From: a bacterium
Lineage (GTDB): Bacteria > Zhuqueibacterota > Zhuqueibacteria > Zhuqueibacterales > Zhuqueibacteraceae
Length of the DNA stretch: 64,000 bases
Assembly: GCA_023150945.1 (NCBI GenBank)
Contig: JAKLJX010000006.1
Location: forward strand, 276,789-340,788
Direction of reading: 5' to 3'
Position numbers and translations under genes: made by a program. Positions 1 through 8,672 of the stretch are shown here, in pieces (the stretch's first letter is position 1; every line of letters begins with the position of its first letter). The notes beneath the pieces are model-generated. The model saw only the letters and a program-made list of their open reading frames with translations. It was not told the DNA's origin and searched no databases.

Positions 1-1483
1 CAATCACGGTGCGGTGCAGGCCGATGCCGTTTTCGAGCAGGCGGCGCTGCGTCGTGCGCAGCATCATGCGGCCGGTGATCACGGCACCGGCCACGAGGAG
101 CCAGTAGCTCGCCAGCAGCATGCGGCCGCGCGAGATCGGATTCTCCAGGTCGCGCTCCCAATCCAGCGTCAGCAGAAAGATCAACAGCACGCCGCCGCCC
201 ACGATCTTCGCGATGGCGATGGATTCATCCAGCCGTGAGGCGGCATTCCAGGCGCCATACAAGCCGAAGAGCAGAAACACCAAGAACCAGAAGGCAAAGA
301 TGAGGTTGGCGAGAAAAAAAGCGTGCTCAAAATCGAGAATGGCAAACAGGCCCAGCTCGGAGCGCAGATGCGCCCATGCGAAAAAGGCCGCGGTGATGGC
401 GGTATAGTCGCTCAAGATCACCGCTGACTTTTCCACCCATTTGGGAATGGCGGCGCCCCAGCGTTTGCTGGCGATCAATCCCACCAGCGAACCGACGCCA
501 AAGCCGAGATGAATGACGGCCAGCACCGGCAGCAAGGCCGGCAGATGCCGCAGCCGGCTGCGCAGCGCCAACACCGTTGCCAGTGTGACATTGGCCGCGG
601 CGTAGACCGCGCCGAGGGCAAGCACGCCCACCGCCGCCCAGGCCGTGGCCGGCGTGAGCAGCGCCAGAGTGGCCACTGCCAGGAGCAGCAGCGCCGGCAG
701 CAGAAAGCGCACGCGCAATTGCGCGCCGGTCTTCTTGGCGCGAATCGCCCAGGCATGGCCGTGCACGCCGGCCCATCCCAGCAAATCGAAAAGGTCTGCG
801 CGCATGGTGAGGGCCGATTGAATGCGCGGGGAGAAATAGAGTGAATAGCCGTGTTGTTCCATGCGCGTCGCGGTGTCGTACTCATGGCCGGGCATTTCGT
901 GTTCGAGCACGCCCGCGGCGCTCAAGGCCGCGCGGCGATAGGCGCCATGGAGCAAGGCCTCACGGCGCACGCCGCTGTGTGCTTCCTCCTGCGTGCCGGT
1001 GGGCAAAACCCATTTCGAACCCAGGGCAATGCTGGCCGCCTGTTGCAGCCGGCCGGCGCCGCGATAGTGCAGGCGGCCACCCACGCCCGCGCTGCCGCTG
1101 GCCTGCAGTGCGGCAACGCTTTGCGCGATGAAATCATCAGCGAGCACGGCATTGGGCGCGACCGGAATGACAACATCCTGGGAATTGGCAGCGGCGCGGC
1201 GGGACAGGGTTTTGCGCGTTTTGGCATAGCTGCGGCGCACGCGCAGCGCCGGATTGGCCCGGGCAAAAGCGCGGATCGCTTTCTGCGTCGGCTCGTCCGG
1301 CGCTTCGGCGATGATCAGGATTTCGATGAGAGGCAGCGGGTAGGTTTGACGCGCGAGGGAAGCGAGACACGCCGGCAGATACTGCGTGGCGCCCCGCAAG
1401 GGGATCACGATGGCGACCTGGGGAAGCACCTCCTCACGGGCAGGCACTGCTGCAGACGGCTGGCTGGGGCTGGGCAAGGCCAT
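1..1483 (-). CDS. GT2 glycosyltransferase fused to polyprenyl sugar-phosphotransferase (partial)
   Basis: I translated this from the minus strand. It is open for 494 codons and leaves the window at base 1, so the C-terminus is missing. Residues 22-250 look like a GT-A family 2 glycosyltransferase (IVIPLRG near 25, SLARQTYP near 42, and a late acidic EYDTATRMEQHGY near 201-213). The usual DxD metal motif is not seen: the expected place (103-118) reads VVIPVAPNAVLADDF. Several membrane segments follow (260-305, 318-336). Residues about 352-494 match the N-terminal membrane half of polyprenyl glycosylphosphotransferases (FGLYGAW, SRGRMLLASYW, GIGLHRTVI leading to the Rossmann-like part). Start: ATG at 1483 with GGAG about 10 bases upstream. 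Last gene seen of a minus-strand polysaccharide cluster. It probably adds and/or primes sugars on undecaprenyl phosphate. The fusion is directly visible as one open frame; its activity is inferred. Confidence 0.72.
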   Translation of the reverse strand, partial: MALPSPSQPSAAVPAREEVLPQVAIVIPLRGATQYLPACLASLARQTYPLPLIEILIIAEAPDEPTQKAIRAFARANPALRVRRSYAKTRKTLSRRAAANSQDVVIPVAPNAVLADDFIAQSVAALQASGSAGVGGRLHYRGAGRLQQAASIALGSKWVLPTGTQEEAHSGVRREALLHGAYRRAALSAAGVLEHEMPGHEYDTATRMEQHGYSLYFSPRIQSALTMRADLFDLLGWAGVHGHAWAIRAKKTGAQLRVRFLLPALLLLAVATLALLTPATAWAAVGVLALGAVYAAANVTLATVLALRSRLRHLPALLPVLAVIHLGFGVGSLVGLIASKRWGAAIPKWVEKSAVILSDYTAITAAFFAWAHLRSELGLFAILDFEHAFFLANLIFAFWFLVFLLFGLYGAWNAASRLDESIAIAKIVGGGVLLIFLLTLDWERDLENPISRGRMLLASYWLLVAGAVITGRMMLRTTQRRLLENGIGLHRTVI

Positions 1484-1506
1484 GCGCTTCGCACTCCGAA
1501 AAAGAA

Positions 1507-1556
1507 AACCACGAATTTCACCAAAAGAACGGCGACAATCTGTGAAATTCGTGGTT
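1507..1556. repeat. 15-bp perfect inverted repeat
   Basis: AACCACGAATTTCAC (1507-1521) and its exact complement GTGAAATTCGTGGTT (1542-1556) are separated by 20 bases, in the gap between two minus-strand polysaccharide genes. There is no T-run, so it is not a classic terminator. Similar 'ACCACGAATTTCAC' palindromes are common as dispersed repeats in environmental genomes. It could be such a repeat or an attenuator-like hairpin in the transcript. Confidence 0.6.
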
Positions 1557-1608
1557 CATTTTCAATGCTGAAGTACAGCCGTCTGCGCCGGTGGCCGGCC
1601 CGCAGTTC

Positions 1609-2976
1609 TCAATGGTCCTCGTGATGGCGCATCACATCGGGGATCGAGTTGGTGCCGCAGCCGAGCTTCACGACTTTGCGCTTGTAGTTCTTGCCGTTCA
1701 CCGCGCCGTTGGTGGCATTGCGCGTGTCCACCACCAGCCTGGCATTCTTGACGATCATGTCGTAATCATAGGCATCGTGGTTGGTTGCAATCACCACGCA
1801 ATCCGCGCTTTGAATCAGCTTGGCGGTGAGCCGGCGCGAGCGATAGAGCTTGCCGTTGACTTTGAGCGTGGGCACCCAGGGATCGTTGTATTCCATCCGG
1901 CGGCCGCCGCGATTGTAGAGCAGCTCCATCAACTTCACCGCCGGCGAATTGCGCGTGTCATCCACATTCTTTTTGAAGGCCGCGCCCAGCACCAGAATCC
2001 TGGCGTCGCGGATGGCCACGCCATGATGCGAGAGCGAGCGGATGATCAAATCCAGCACGTAATAGGGCATGTTCTCGTTGGTCTGCGCCGCCAGCTCGAT
2101 GAAACTGGTGTGAAAGTCATACTCGCGCGCCTTCCAACTCAGATAGTAGGGATCGACCAGAATGCAATGGCCGCCGATGCCGGGTCCGGGCCAGAAGGGC
2201 ATGAAGCCGAAGGGCTTGGTCGAAGCCGCCTGCACCACTTCCCAAATGTCCACGCCTTCCATGCGGTCGCAGAGCTGCGCCAGCTCGTTCACCAGCGCGA
2301 TGTTGACCGAGCGGAAGATGTTCTCCAGCAACTTGGTCATTTCCGCGGCTTTGGGATTGGAAAGCTCGTGCACGTCGGTCACAATCTTGCGCGAAACCGC
2401 TGCCGCCAGCTTCGTGCACTTCTTGGTTACGCCGCCCACCACCACCGGCGTGGTCGCAGTGGTGAATCTCTTGTTGCCGGGATCGATGCGCTCGGGCGAG
2501 AACGCCAGATAGAAGTCCTTGCCCACGGTGAGCTTCTGCGCTTCCAGAATCGGCTGCACCACTTTCTCCGTGGTTTCGGGATAGGTGGTGGATTTCAGGA
2601 TGATCAATTGATCCTTGCGCAAGCCGGAGGCGATGCCGTTGGCCGCGCTCACGATGTAGGAGACATCCGGCTCTTTGTTGTTGGTGAAGGGGGTGGGCAC
2701 GCAGATGAAGATGACATCCGCCTTGCCGATGCCTTTGAAATCGGTCTGGCCTTCCAGCTTGCCGGCCTTCACCAATTCCGCCAGCTTGTCTTTGTCCACG
2801 TCATCGATGTAATTCTGGCCCTTGTTGAGCTTGGTGATCTTGCGCTCATCCAAATCGATTCCCACGGTGTCATAGCCGGCGGCGGCATATTCGACGGCCA
2901 GAGGCAGGCCGACGTAGCCCAAGCCGATGACGGCGATCTTCGCGCTTCCGTTTTCAATCTTCTGTTCCAGCGTCAC
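1609..2976 (-). CDS. Nucleotide-sugar dehydrogenase (UDP-GlcNAc 6-dehydrogenase type)
   Basis: 455 residues of the UDP-glucose/GDP-mannose dehydrogenase family, which oxidises C6 of a UDP-sugar to the uronic acid in two NAD-dependent steps. The N-terminal Rossmann motif IAVIGLGYVGLPLA is near residue 15. The catalytic-cysteine segment GIGGHCILVDPYYLSWK is near 265, and the C-terminal UDP-binding domain holds LGAAFKKNVDDTRNSP. The ..HCxxVDPYYL.WKA form is typical of WbpA/TviB-like UDP-N-acetylglucosamine dehydrogenases rather than plain UDP-glucose enzymes. The GTG at 2976 is chosen because AAGGAG lies just upstream; an upstream TTG at 3006 would add 10 residues without a good site. It sits between rfbB and the glycosyltransferase fusion on the same strand, so it likely supplies an activated uronic acid for surface polysaccharide. 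Confidence 0.9.
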   Translation of the reverse strand: MTLEQKIENGSAKIAVIGLGYVGLPLAVEYAAAGYDTVGIDLDERKITKLNKGQNYIDDVDKDKLAELVKAGKLEGQTDFKGIGKADVIFICVPTPFTNNKEPDVSYIVSAANGIASGLRKDQLIILKSTTYPETTEKVVQPILEAQKLTVGKDFYLAFSPERIDPGNKRFTTATTPVVVGGVTKKCTKLAAAVSRKIVTDVHELSNPKAAEMTKLLENIFRSVNIALVNELAQLCDRMEGVDIWEVVQAASTKPFGFMPFWPGPGIGGHCILVDPYYLSWKAREYDFHTSFIELAAQTNENMPYYVLDLIIRSLSHHGVAIRDARILVLGAAFKKNVDDTRNSPAVKLMELLYNRGGRRMEYNDPWVPTLKVNGKLYRSRRLTAKLIQSADCVVIATNHDAYDYDMIVKNARLVVDTRNATNGAVNGKNYKRKVVKLGCGTNSIPDVMRHHEDH

Positions 2977-3130
2977 AGGTGCACTCCTTCCAATGGTTAT
3001 CCTCAAAGTACGAGCCTACCCACAGGCGGCTTTGGGAAATGATAAAAGCATCGCTCAGGTTAAACTTAATCCGGAGGAATAAAGTCGTGCCTCGGGCGAG
3101 GGGTGTAAACAGGCAGGGACGAAATCAACC

Positions 3131-4135
3131 TTACAATGATTTGCCATAGTTTTTTCGGTAAAACTCGAGATATTCGCCGCTTTTCAGTTTCTCCCACCAC
3201 CAGCGATTTTGCGCATACCAATCGATCGTATGTTCCAGCGCCGCTTCCAGCGTGTGTTGCGGCCGCCAGCCCAGGCCGGCAATCTTGCCGCAGTCCACGG
3301 AATAGCGGCGGTCATGGCCGAGCCGGTCGGTGACAAAAGTCTTGAGCGTCGCGGGCTTGTTCAGCCGGGCCAGAATGAAATCGGTGATTTCCAAATTCGT
3401 GCGTTCGTTGCCGCCGCCGATGTTGTACACTTCGCCGGGCTGGCCCTGCGCCAGCAAGAAGTGAATGGCGTCGCAATGATCTTCCACATAGATCCAATCG
3501 CGCACGTTCTTGCCGTCGCCGTAGATCGGCAGCGGCTTGTCCTCGATGGCATTGGTGACGAACAGCGAGATCAGCTTTTCGGGATATTGATAGGGTCCGA
3601 AATTGTTCGAGCAGCGCGTGATGATCACCGGCAGGCCGTAGGTGACAAAGTAGGAATAGGCCAGCCGGTCGGCGCCCGCTTTCGAGGCCGAGTAGGGACT
3701 CGAGGGCATCAACGCGTCGGTCTCTTTGAACGAACCGTTTTCGATGCTGCCGTAGACTTCGTCCGTGGAAATTTGAATGAACTTGCTGACGCCGTGCCGG
3801 CGGCTGGCGTCCAACAGGACAAAAGCGCCAAACACATCGGTGCGAATGAACGCATCCGGGCCGCCGATGGAGCGGTCCACGTGGCTTTCCGCCGCAAAAT
3901 TCACCACCACCTCGACGCCGTCCATCAGCTCATCCACCAAGCCGGCGTCGCAAATATCGCCCTTCACGAAGCGATAGTTGGGATGGCCTTTGATGTCGCG
4001 CAGATTCTCGAGATTCCCGGCATAAGTGAGTTTGTCGAGATTGATCACCTCCACGTCGTCATGCCGGCGCAACAAGTAGTGGACGAAATTGCTGCCGATG
4101 AAGCCGGCGCCGCCGGTCACGAGGATTTTTCGCAT
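3131..4135 (-). CDS. rfbB: dTDP-glucose 4,6-dehydratase
   Basis: 334-residue extended short-chain dehydrogenase that converts dTDP-D-glucose to dTDP-4-keto-6-deoxyglucose, the entry step to dTDP-rhamnose and other deoxysugars. The NAD motif GGAGFIGSNFV is at the N-terminus, then STDEVYG with the acid pair used in catalysis, the YSASKAGAD Tyr-Lys pair, and the family signature RCSNNFGPYQYPEKLI. Length is normal. The ATG at 4135 has GGAAGG a few bases upstream; a longer reading from 4162 adds nine residues ahead of the canonical MRKILVTGG start and is less likely. It leads the minus-strand polysaccharide genes. The other dTDP-rhamnose genes (rfbA, C, D) are not in the window. Confidence 0.93.
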   Translation of the reverse strand: MRKILVTGGAGFIGSNFVHYLLRRHDDVEVINLDKLTYAGNLENLRDIKGHPNYRFVKGDICDAGLVDELMDGVEVVVNFAAESHVDRSIGGPDAFIRTDVFGAFVLLDASRRHGVSKFIQISTDEVYGSIENGSFKETDALMPSSPYSASKAGADRLAYSYFVTYGLPVIITRCSNNFGPYQYPEKLISLFVTNAIEDKPLPIYGDGKNVRDWIYVEDHCDAIHFLLAQGQPGEVYNIGGGNERTNLEITDFILARLNKPATLKTFVTDRLGHDRRYSVDCGKIAGLGWRPQHTLEAALEHTIDWYAQNRWWWEKLKSGEYLEFYRKNYGKSL

Positions 4136-4314
4136 GGTCCCTTCCTTGGTTGAGTTCGCCACACAAGTTGCGGTATCGATCCCGCTGCCGCGCTCGAAAA
4201 AAAGATGGCGAATTTAAACATAGCCGTTCCGAAAGTCAACAATGGCCTCTTGCTGCCGGGCTGCGGAATTCACTCGACTGAAAGTCAATGACTTGGCGCT
4301 GCTTCACCGTTTCA

Positions 4315-4335
4315 GCATGAGAAACTGTCTCATGC
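4315..4335. promoter_or_regulatory. 8-bp palindrome upstream of rfbB
   Basis: GCATGAGA (4315-4322) and TCTCATGC (4328-4335) form an 8-bp inverted repeat with a 5-base gap, in the 267-base region between the amidohydrolase stop (4403) and the rfbB start (4135). It could be an operator for rfbB or a weak hairpin after the amidohydrolase. There is no T-run on either strand. Nothing else recognisable lies in this gap. Confidence 0.35.
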
Positions 4336-4402
4336 CGGCTAACCCTGGCAAGCGCAATTGCGGCTTGCCGGCCGGATTTGTAGGTCTCTTATCATCATCG
4401 AG

Positions 4403-6085
4403 TTAAGCCGGCGCACGCAGCACTTTTCCCGCCAGCGTGCCGGTGAATTTTTCCTGGTCAATGACGAGTTGGCCGTTCACGATAACAAAAGGAATGCCAA
4501 CCGGATACTGATGCGGTTCTGACCACGTGGCGCGATCGGCAACGGTCTTGGGATCAAAGACAACCACATCCGCCCAGCAACCGAGCTTCAGCACGCCGCG
4601 TTCACGCATGCCCAAAGTCTGCGCGGGCAGCGCGGTCATCTTGCGCACCGCCTCGCCCAGCGTCATGAGGCCCTGTTCGCGCACATACTTTCCCAACACC
4701 CGCGGAAAAGTGCCGAACGAGCGCGGATGCGGATTGCCGCTGCGCAACACGCCCTGCTCCGCCAACGCCGAACCGTCGCTGGCGGGCATGCAGTAGGAAT
4801 CGGCCAGAAGCCCGGCCGTGTCTTCTTCGCGCATGGCGAATCCCACCATGCCGCCCCCGCCCTTTTCGATGAAGAGGAACTGCACCAACAGGTCAAAGGG
4901 ATCAGCGCCCGCCTGCGCCAATTCGGCAAGATTCATACCTTCATACTCCTTGCGGCGCGGATGGTTGGGCAGGCTGGAGATCATCACGGATTGCCAGCCG
5001 CCGATCTTGTCGGCCTCGTATTGCACGAGCGGCCGCAGTTGCGTGCGCACCTGCACGTCTTGCAGACGTTGCACGAACGCTTCGTTGCCGCCGGCGCGAC
5101 TCCACAACGGAAACAACGAAGCCAGTCCGGTGGCATAGGCGGTGTAGGGATAGCGATCGCAGGTCACGCGCAGGCCGGCTTGGCGCGCGGCCGCCAGTCT
5201 CGCCAGCATCTCCGGCTGCTTGTGCCAGTTGTTGTGGCCGGATGCTTTGATGTGAGAAATGTTGAGCGCGACGCCCGCATCCTGCGCAATGCGAATTGCC
5301 TCCGCCACCGCCTCCAGCAAGGTGTCGTCTTCGTTGCGCATGTGGGTGGAGTAAATCGTCCTGCCGGCTGCGGCCTTGCACAGCGCAATGATTTCCTCGG
5401 TGCTGGCAAAGCTGCCCGGCGTGTATTCCAATCCCGAAGAAATGCCGCAGGCGCCCTGCTGCAATGCCGTGCGCAGCAGCGCCTGCATCTGCGCGATTTC
5501 CTCCGCAGCCGCGGGGCGACCTTCCAGGCCGACCGCGAGCTGGCGCAGCGTGCCCTGCCCCACCATGCTGGCGGCGTTGGTGATCATGCCGCCGGCTTCG
5601 AGGCGCCGAAAATAGCCGGTGAAATCCCGCCATTCGACCGCGAGACCGAAGCGCTTGCTCAGATCTTCGTGCAGCTCGGCGCGCATTTTTTCATTCAACG
5701 GTGCCAGGGAGTCGCCGTCCTGCCCGAGAATTTCAGTGGTGACGCCCTGCCGGATTTTGGACTGTGCCTCACCGCCGAGCAGCAACTCTTCGTCGCTGTG
5801 ACTGTGAAAGTCGATGAAGCCCGGCGCAACCGCCAGGCCGGTGACCTCGAGCGAGCGTTTGGCTTTGCGCTCGCGTAAATCGCCGAAAGCGGCGATGCGG
5901 CCGTCCTTCACGCCCAGGTCGCTGAGAATGCCGGCTTGGCCGCTGCCGTCATAAAGCAGCCCGCCGATCAGCAGCAGATCGAATTCGTACCAGGAAGCGC
6001 AGGCCGCGCCGAGCAGCGGCGCAGTCGCCAGCGCGCCGGCCAGGCCGGTTTTCAAAAAATCCCGCCGGGAATACTGTTTGGCCAT
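4403..6085 (-). CDS. Tat-exported N-acyl-D-amino-acid deacylase-like amidohydrolase
   Basis: 560 residues. The N-terminus has a twin-arginine signal (SRRDFLKTG, then a hydrophobic stretch ending near ACAS), so the protein is likely exported folded and perhaps lipid-anchored at the cysteine. The rest is an amidohydrolase-superfamily barrel: metal-binding GFIDFHSHSDEE near 90, STHMRNEDD, the ISHIKASGHNNW histidine segment, then the D-aminoacylase C-terminal block ending DQEKFTGTLAGKVLR. These enzymes remove N-acyl groups from D-amino acids or process N-acyl peptides. The ATG at 6085 is supported by GGAGGAG six bases upstream; a reading from 6229 would bury the Tat motif. It stands alone. The exact substrate is unknown. 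Confidence 0.85.
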   Translation of the reverse strand: MAKQYSRRDFLKTGLAGALATAPLLGAACASWYEFDLLLIGGLLYDGSGQAGILSDLGVKDGRIAAFGDLRERKAKRSLEVTGLAVAPGFIDFHSHSDEELLLGGEAQSKIRQGVTTEILGQDGDSLAPLNEKMRAELHEDLSKRFGLAVEWRDFTGYFRRLEAGGMITNAASMVGQGTLRQLAVGLEGRPAAAEEIAQMQALLRTALQQGACGISSGLEYTPGSFASTEEIIALCKAAAGRTIYSTHMRNEDDTLLEAVAEAIRIAQDAGVALNISHIKASGHNNWHKQPEMLARLAAARQAGLRVTCDRYPYTAYATGLASLFPLWSRAGGNEAFVQRLQDVQVRTQLRPLVQYEADKIGGWQSVMISSLPNHPRRKEYEGMNLAELAQAGADPFDLLVQFLFIEKGGGGMVGFAMREEDTAGLLADSYCMPASDGSALAEQGVLRSGNPHPRSFGTFPRVLGKYVREQGLMTLGEAVRKMTALPAQTLGMRERGVLKLGCWADVVVFDPKTVADRATWSEPHQYPVGIPFVIVNGQLVIDQEKFTGTLAGKVLRAPA

Positions 6086-6198
6086 CTCTCCTCCGTGATG
6101 AAATTGGCGCAATATAGCCGCGCCTCGCTGGAGAAGCAAGGGCATTTCTGGCAGAATCGCGGTTGCCTGTGGCCAAAACTCTGTTATCTTGAGCGTTT

Positions 6199-6345
6199 GT
6201 AGTAATGCCTTCAGGCATTCAGCGTTCATGACGTGAAGGCTTTGTTTGTAGTAATGCCTTCAGGCATTCAGCGCTCATGACGCAAAGGCTTTGTTTGTAG
6301 TGATGCCTTCAGGCATTCAGCGCTCATGACGCAAAGACTCTCTGT
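6199..6345. repeat. Three tandem 49-bp REP units upstream of the RAYT gene
   Basis: GTAG-headed hairpin units begin at 6199, 6248 and 6297, a constant 49-base period. Each has GTAGTAATGCC followed by TTCAGGCATT, giving a 6-7 bp stem with a tiny loop, then a conserved tail with CAGCG.TCATGACG. The GTAG tetranucleotide at the foot of a short hairpin is the hallmark of REP sequences recognised by REP-associated tyrosine transposases. Reverse-orientation units follow at 6379-6398 and, partial, 6404-6416. Confidence 0.85.
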
Positions 6346-6378
6346 TTTCCATGAGTCCAACTCGAGACCTCAAGCGCG

Positions 6379-6416
6379 ACGCCTAAAGGCGTTACTACAA
6401 GCCATTGCGTTACTAC
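6379..6416. repeat. Inverted REP copies just before the RAYT gene
   Basis: ACGCCTAAAGGCGTTACTAC (6379-6398) and a partial ATTGCGTTACTAC (6404-6416) are in the opposite orientation to the three units at 6199-6345. Together they form a BIME-like mosaic directly before the transposase start at 6435. Confidence 0.75.
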
Positions 6417-6434
6417 AAACCCGGGAGCACCGCA

Positions 6435-7034
6435 ATGCCTTACGAATACCGCCGTATGACGCCGGAACAGCGTGAAGCAGTTGTACGTTCGCGCGCCGCC
6501 AAAGGGTATCCCCTGCACGCCCCGCCGCATCCGCTCAAGGAAAGAGCCTACTATCTGCTCTCGGCTGCCAATTTTGAACACCGGCCCATCATGGCAAGCC
6601 TCGCCCGCCGCACGGAATTTCAAAAACGGGTTTTGGATAAACTTCAAGAGAGTGGAATTGAAATCGCGGCGTGGGTCTTTTTGCCGAATCACTATCACCT
6701 GCTGGCCTATGTGCCGATGTTCCCGAAGCTGTCTTTTCTATTCAACGGGCTGCACGGCGCCACCTCCCGCAGGTGGAACCAGGAAGACGGCCAAATCGGC
6801 CGCACGGTGTGGTACAAGTTCAATGATCGCATGATCCGCGGGGAAGCGCACTTCTTCACGACTCTGAATTACATTCACTACAATCCGGTGCGGCACGGCT
6901 ACACGAAACGGATGGACGCGTGGGAGTGGTCAAGCTTTGGCTGGTATCTCGAGGAAATGGGGCGTGATCGATTGGTGGAGATTTGGAGGAAATACCCTCT
7001 CAGGAACTACGGCAAAAAGTGGGATACTTTTTAG
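6435..7034 (+). CDS. REP-associated tyrosine transposase (RAYT, Y1/HUH family)
   Basis: 199 residues of the IS200/IS605-like Y1 nuclease family. The HUH motif is seen as FLPNHYHLLAY (H86, H88) and the catalytic tyrosine lies in LNYIHYNPVRHGY (probably Y146). RAYTs are domesticated single-strand nucleases that recognise and cut GTAG-tagged hairpins and help spread REP repeats. The ATG at 6435 has GGGAG about 8 bases upstream. REP units flank it on both sides in opposing orientations (6199-6416 and 7050-7178), the expected setting for a RAYT with its own substrates. It is intact in length and motifs, so may be active. Confidence 0.9.
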   Translation: MPYEYRRMTPEQREAVVRSRAAKGYPLHAPPHPLKERAYYLLSAANFEHRPIMASLARRTEFQKRVLDKLQESGIEIAAWVFLPNHYHLLAYVPMFPKLSFLFNGLHGATSRRWNQEDGQIGRTVWYKFNDRMIRGEAHFFTTLNYIHYNPVRHGYTKRMDAWEWSSFGWYLEEMGRDRLVEIWRKYPLRNYGKKWDTF

Positions 7035-7049
7035 TGCTTGTCAGCGTTC

Positions 7050-7178
7050 GTAGTAATGCCTTCAGGCATAGTGCCTTGGGCACGAGGAAGTGCTACGCCT
7101 TCTGAGAGGCATGCTCCTGGCTCCAAGCCAAACGCCTGAAGGCGCTACTTCAAGCCGCACGCCTGAAGGCATCACTAC
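7050..7178. repeat. REP units downstream of the RAYT gene
   Basis: One forward unit GTAGTAATGCCTTCAGGCAT (7050-7069) and two reverse units (7131-7149 with CGCCTGAAGGCGCTACTT; 7159-7178 with ACGCCTGAAGGCATCACTAC). A degenerate copy may lie at about 7091-7115. They complete the bracket around the transposase and end before the TPR gene stop at 7203. Confidence 0.8.
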
Positions 7179-7202
7179 AAGCGACTACACGCCTTTCCTT
7201 CC

Positions 7203-8672
7203 CTAGTTCACCGCCAGCCGCTGTTTGGCCTGGGTGCGAATGAAGGCGTAGTTCATGTTGTTCAACGCGTTGAAATTGGCGGCCTTCGCATACGCTGCTT
7301 TGGCTTTCACCTTGTCGCCCTGCGCGGCGTAAGCCTGCGCCAGCCGGAAATGCGTGTAAGGATTCTGCTGATTGGCGAGCTGGAACTCCGCAATGGCTTT
7401 GCCGGGATCGTTCTCCGCAAGTGCAATAGTCCCGGCCAGCTCATGCGCCAGCCAAATCTGAAACGTATTCTTCGCGCCCTCGGCCTGCGTGCGGAACTCC
7501 TCTGATTTGGCCCGCGCTGTTTTGAGATCTCCGGTCGCCACCGCCACCCGCGCCACGTTGTAGAGATGTATGCGTCGCGCATTCTCTTTGACCTCGGGCG
7601 CAAGGCTGGAGGCCGCCATCACCTGCAGGGACTTGTCGAATGTTGCCAGCGCGTCCTGATATTTCCCGGCCTCGAACAGAATGTTGCCCATCGCACCCAA
7701 ATCGCCGGCCATGGCCGCCGCGTCGTTGATCTTCTCGCCCATCGCATACTGCTTGTCCATTTCCTTCAGCGCGCTGCTCCAGTCGCCGGCATCCACGTAC
7801 GAAACCGTCATGGCGAAGAGCGCGGCGCGGCGTTCGCCGTCGTTGCGCGCCATGCCGTGGAGCTTCTGAAGCTGGGCCCGCGCCTCTTGATGCCGGCCGA
7901 GCAGGTTGAGATCGGTGGCAATGCCGATGTGCGAGGCAGCAAAATTGGGATTGCGCGCCAGCGCCTCCTGATAATGCTTGATCGACTCTTCGAACCTGCC
8001 CATCTTCTGCAGCAATTCCGCATAGGAATCGCGCGGATTCGGGTCATTGGGAATCAGTTCGATATACTTCTTGAAAGCCTTTTCCGCTTCAGCGTAGTTT
8101 TCCATGAAGCGGTGGGCATAACCCAGTTGGTTGTATGGCTGAGTGAAGTTCGGCGCCAGCGCCGTGGCCTTTTGATATTCGGCGATGGCTGCGGCCCAAT
8201 CCTGCTGGCCGAAATAGTAGCCGCCGAGCAGATTGTGGGCACGCTCGTCCTGCGGAAAGGCTTCCACCAGTTTCTGATAGTGTTCCTTCTGTTGCATGGG
8301 CGCGCCATTCACCCCCGCCTGAAAACCCAGAATCCACAGCCGTTCTCCCGCTGAGACTTTGTCGGCCAAAGCCACGGCCTTGTTCATTTGCTCAAAGAAG
8401 CCTTTGGCCGTCGGCTGGCTGAAGGAGGAGTAGAGATACGCCATGGCGAAGTCCGGATCTTTGGCAATGGCCTGATCGAAGTGTTGCAGCGACTCCTGTC
8501 CCTGCAGCCGCTCGAACAGATCGCGGCCTTTGAGAAAGGCTTGCCGCGCCTCCTCGGAGGAAGTGGTGATTGGAATTTTGGTGCCGTTGCCGGAGGCGTA
8601 GGCGGTGAGCGCGAGCAGCAGGGCGGAAAGCGCCAGCCTTCGCGCAGTGCGGAGAAAGAAACGCAGCTTCAT
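7203..8672 (-). CDS. Secreted TPR-repeat protein
   Basis: 489 residues. A Sec-type signal (MKLRFFLRTARRLALSALLLALTAYA) is followed by tetratricopeptide repeats over most of the length, for example EEARQAFLKGRDLFERLQG, AHNLLGGYYFGQQDWAAAIAEYQKA and PYNQLGYAHRFMENYAEAEKAFKKY. TPRs form helical scaffolds for protein binding, so it is probably a periplasmic or outer-membrane-associated adaptor. Two adjacent ATGs exist (8675 and 8672). GGGAG is 3 and 6 bases away respectively, favouring 8672. It is convergent with the RAYT locus and has no obvious operon partner. No enzymatic domain is seen. Confidence 0.8.
   Translation of the reverse strand: MKLRFFLRTARRLALSALLLALTAYASGNGTKIPITTSSEEARQAFLKGRDLFERLQGQESLQHFDQAIAKDPDFAMAYLYSSFSQPTAKGFFEQMNKAVALADKVSAGERLWILGFQAGVNGAPMQQKEHYQKLVEAFPQDERAHNLLGGYYFGQQDWAAAIAEYQKATALAPNFTQPYNQLGYAHRFMENYAEAEKAFKKYIELIPNDPNPRDSYAELLQKMGRFEESIKHYQEALARNPNFAASHIGIATDLNLLGRHQEARAQLQKLHGMARNDGERRAALFAMTVSYVDAGDWSSALKEMDKQYAMGEKINDAAAMAGDLGAMGNILFEAGKYQDALATFDKSLQVMAASSLAPEVKENARRIHLYNVARVAVATGDLKTARAKSEEFRTQAEGAKNTFQIWLAHELAGTIALAENDPGKAIAEFQLANQQNPYTHFRLAQAYAAQGDKVKAKAAYAKAANFNALNNMNYAFIRTQAKQRLAVN

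Noticed and set aside
1591..3042. A 483-codon plus-strand open frame
   Set aside because: Antisense shadow of the UDP-sugar dehydrogenase, which has full family motifs on the minus strand.
4727..5878. A 383-codon plus-strand open frame
   Set aside because: Antisense shadow of the D-aminoacylase-like gene.
6199..6345. Three regularly spaced repeats that could suggest a CRISPR array
   Set aside because: The whole 49-bp unit is repeated, including the part that would be a spacer, and each contains a GTAG-tagged hairpin next to a RAYT gene. No cas genes are present.
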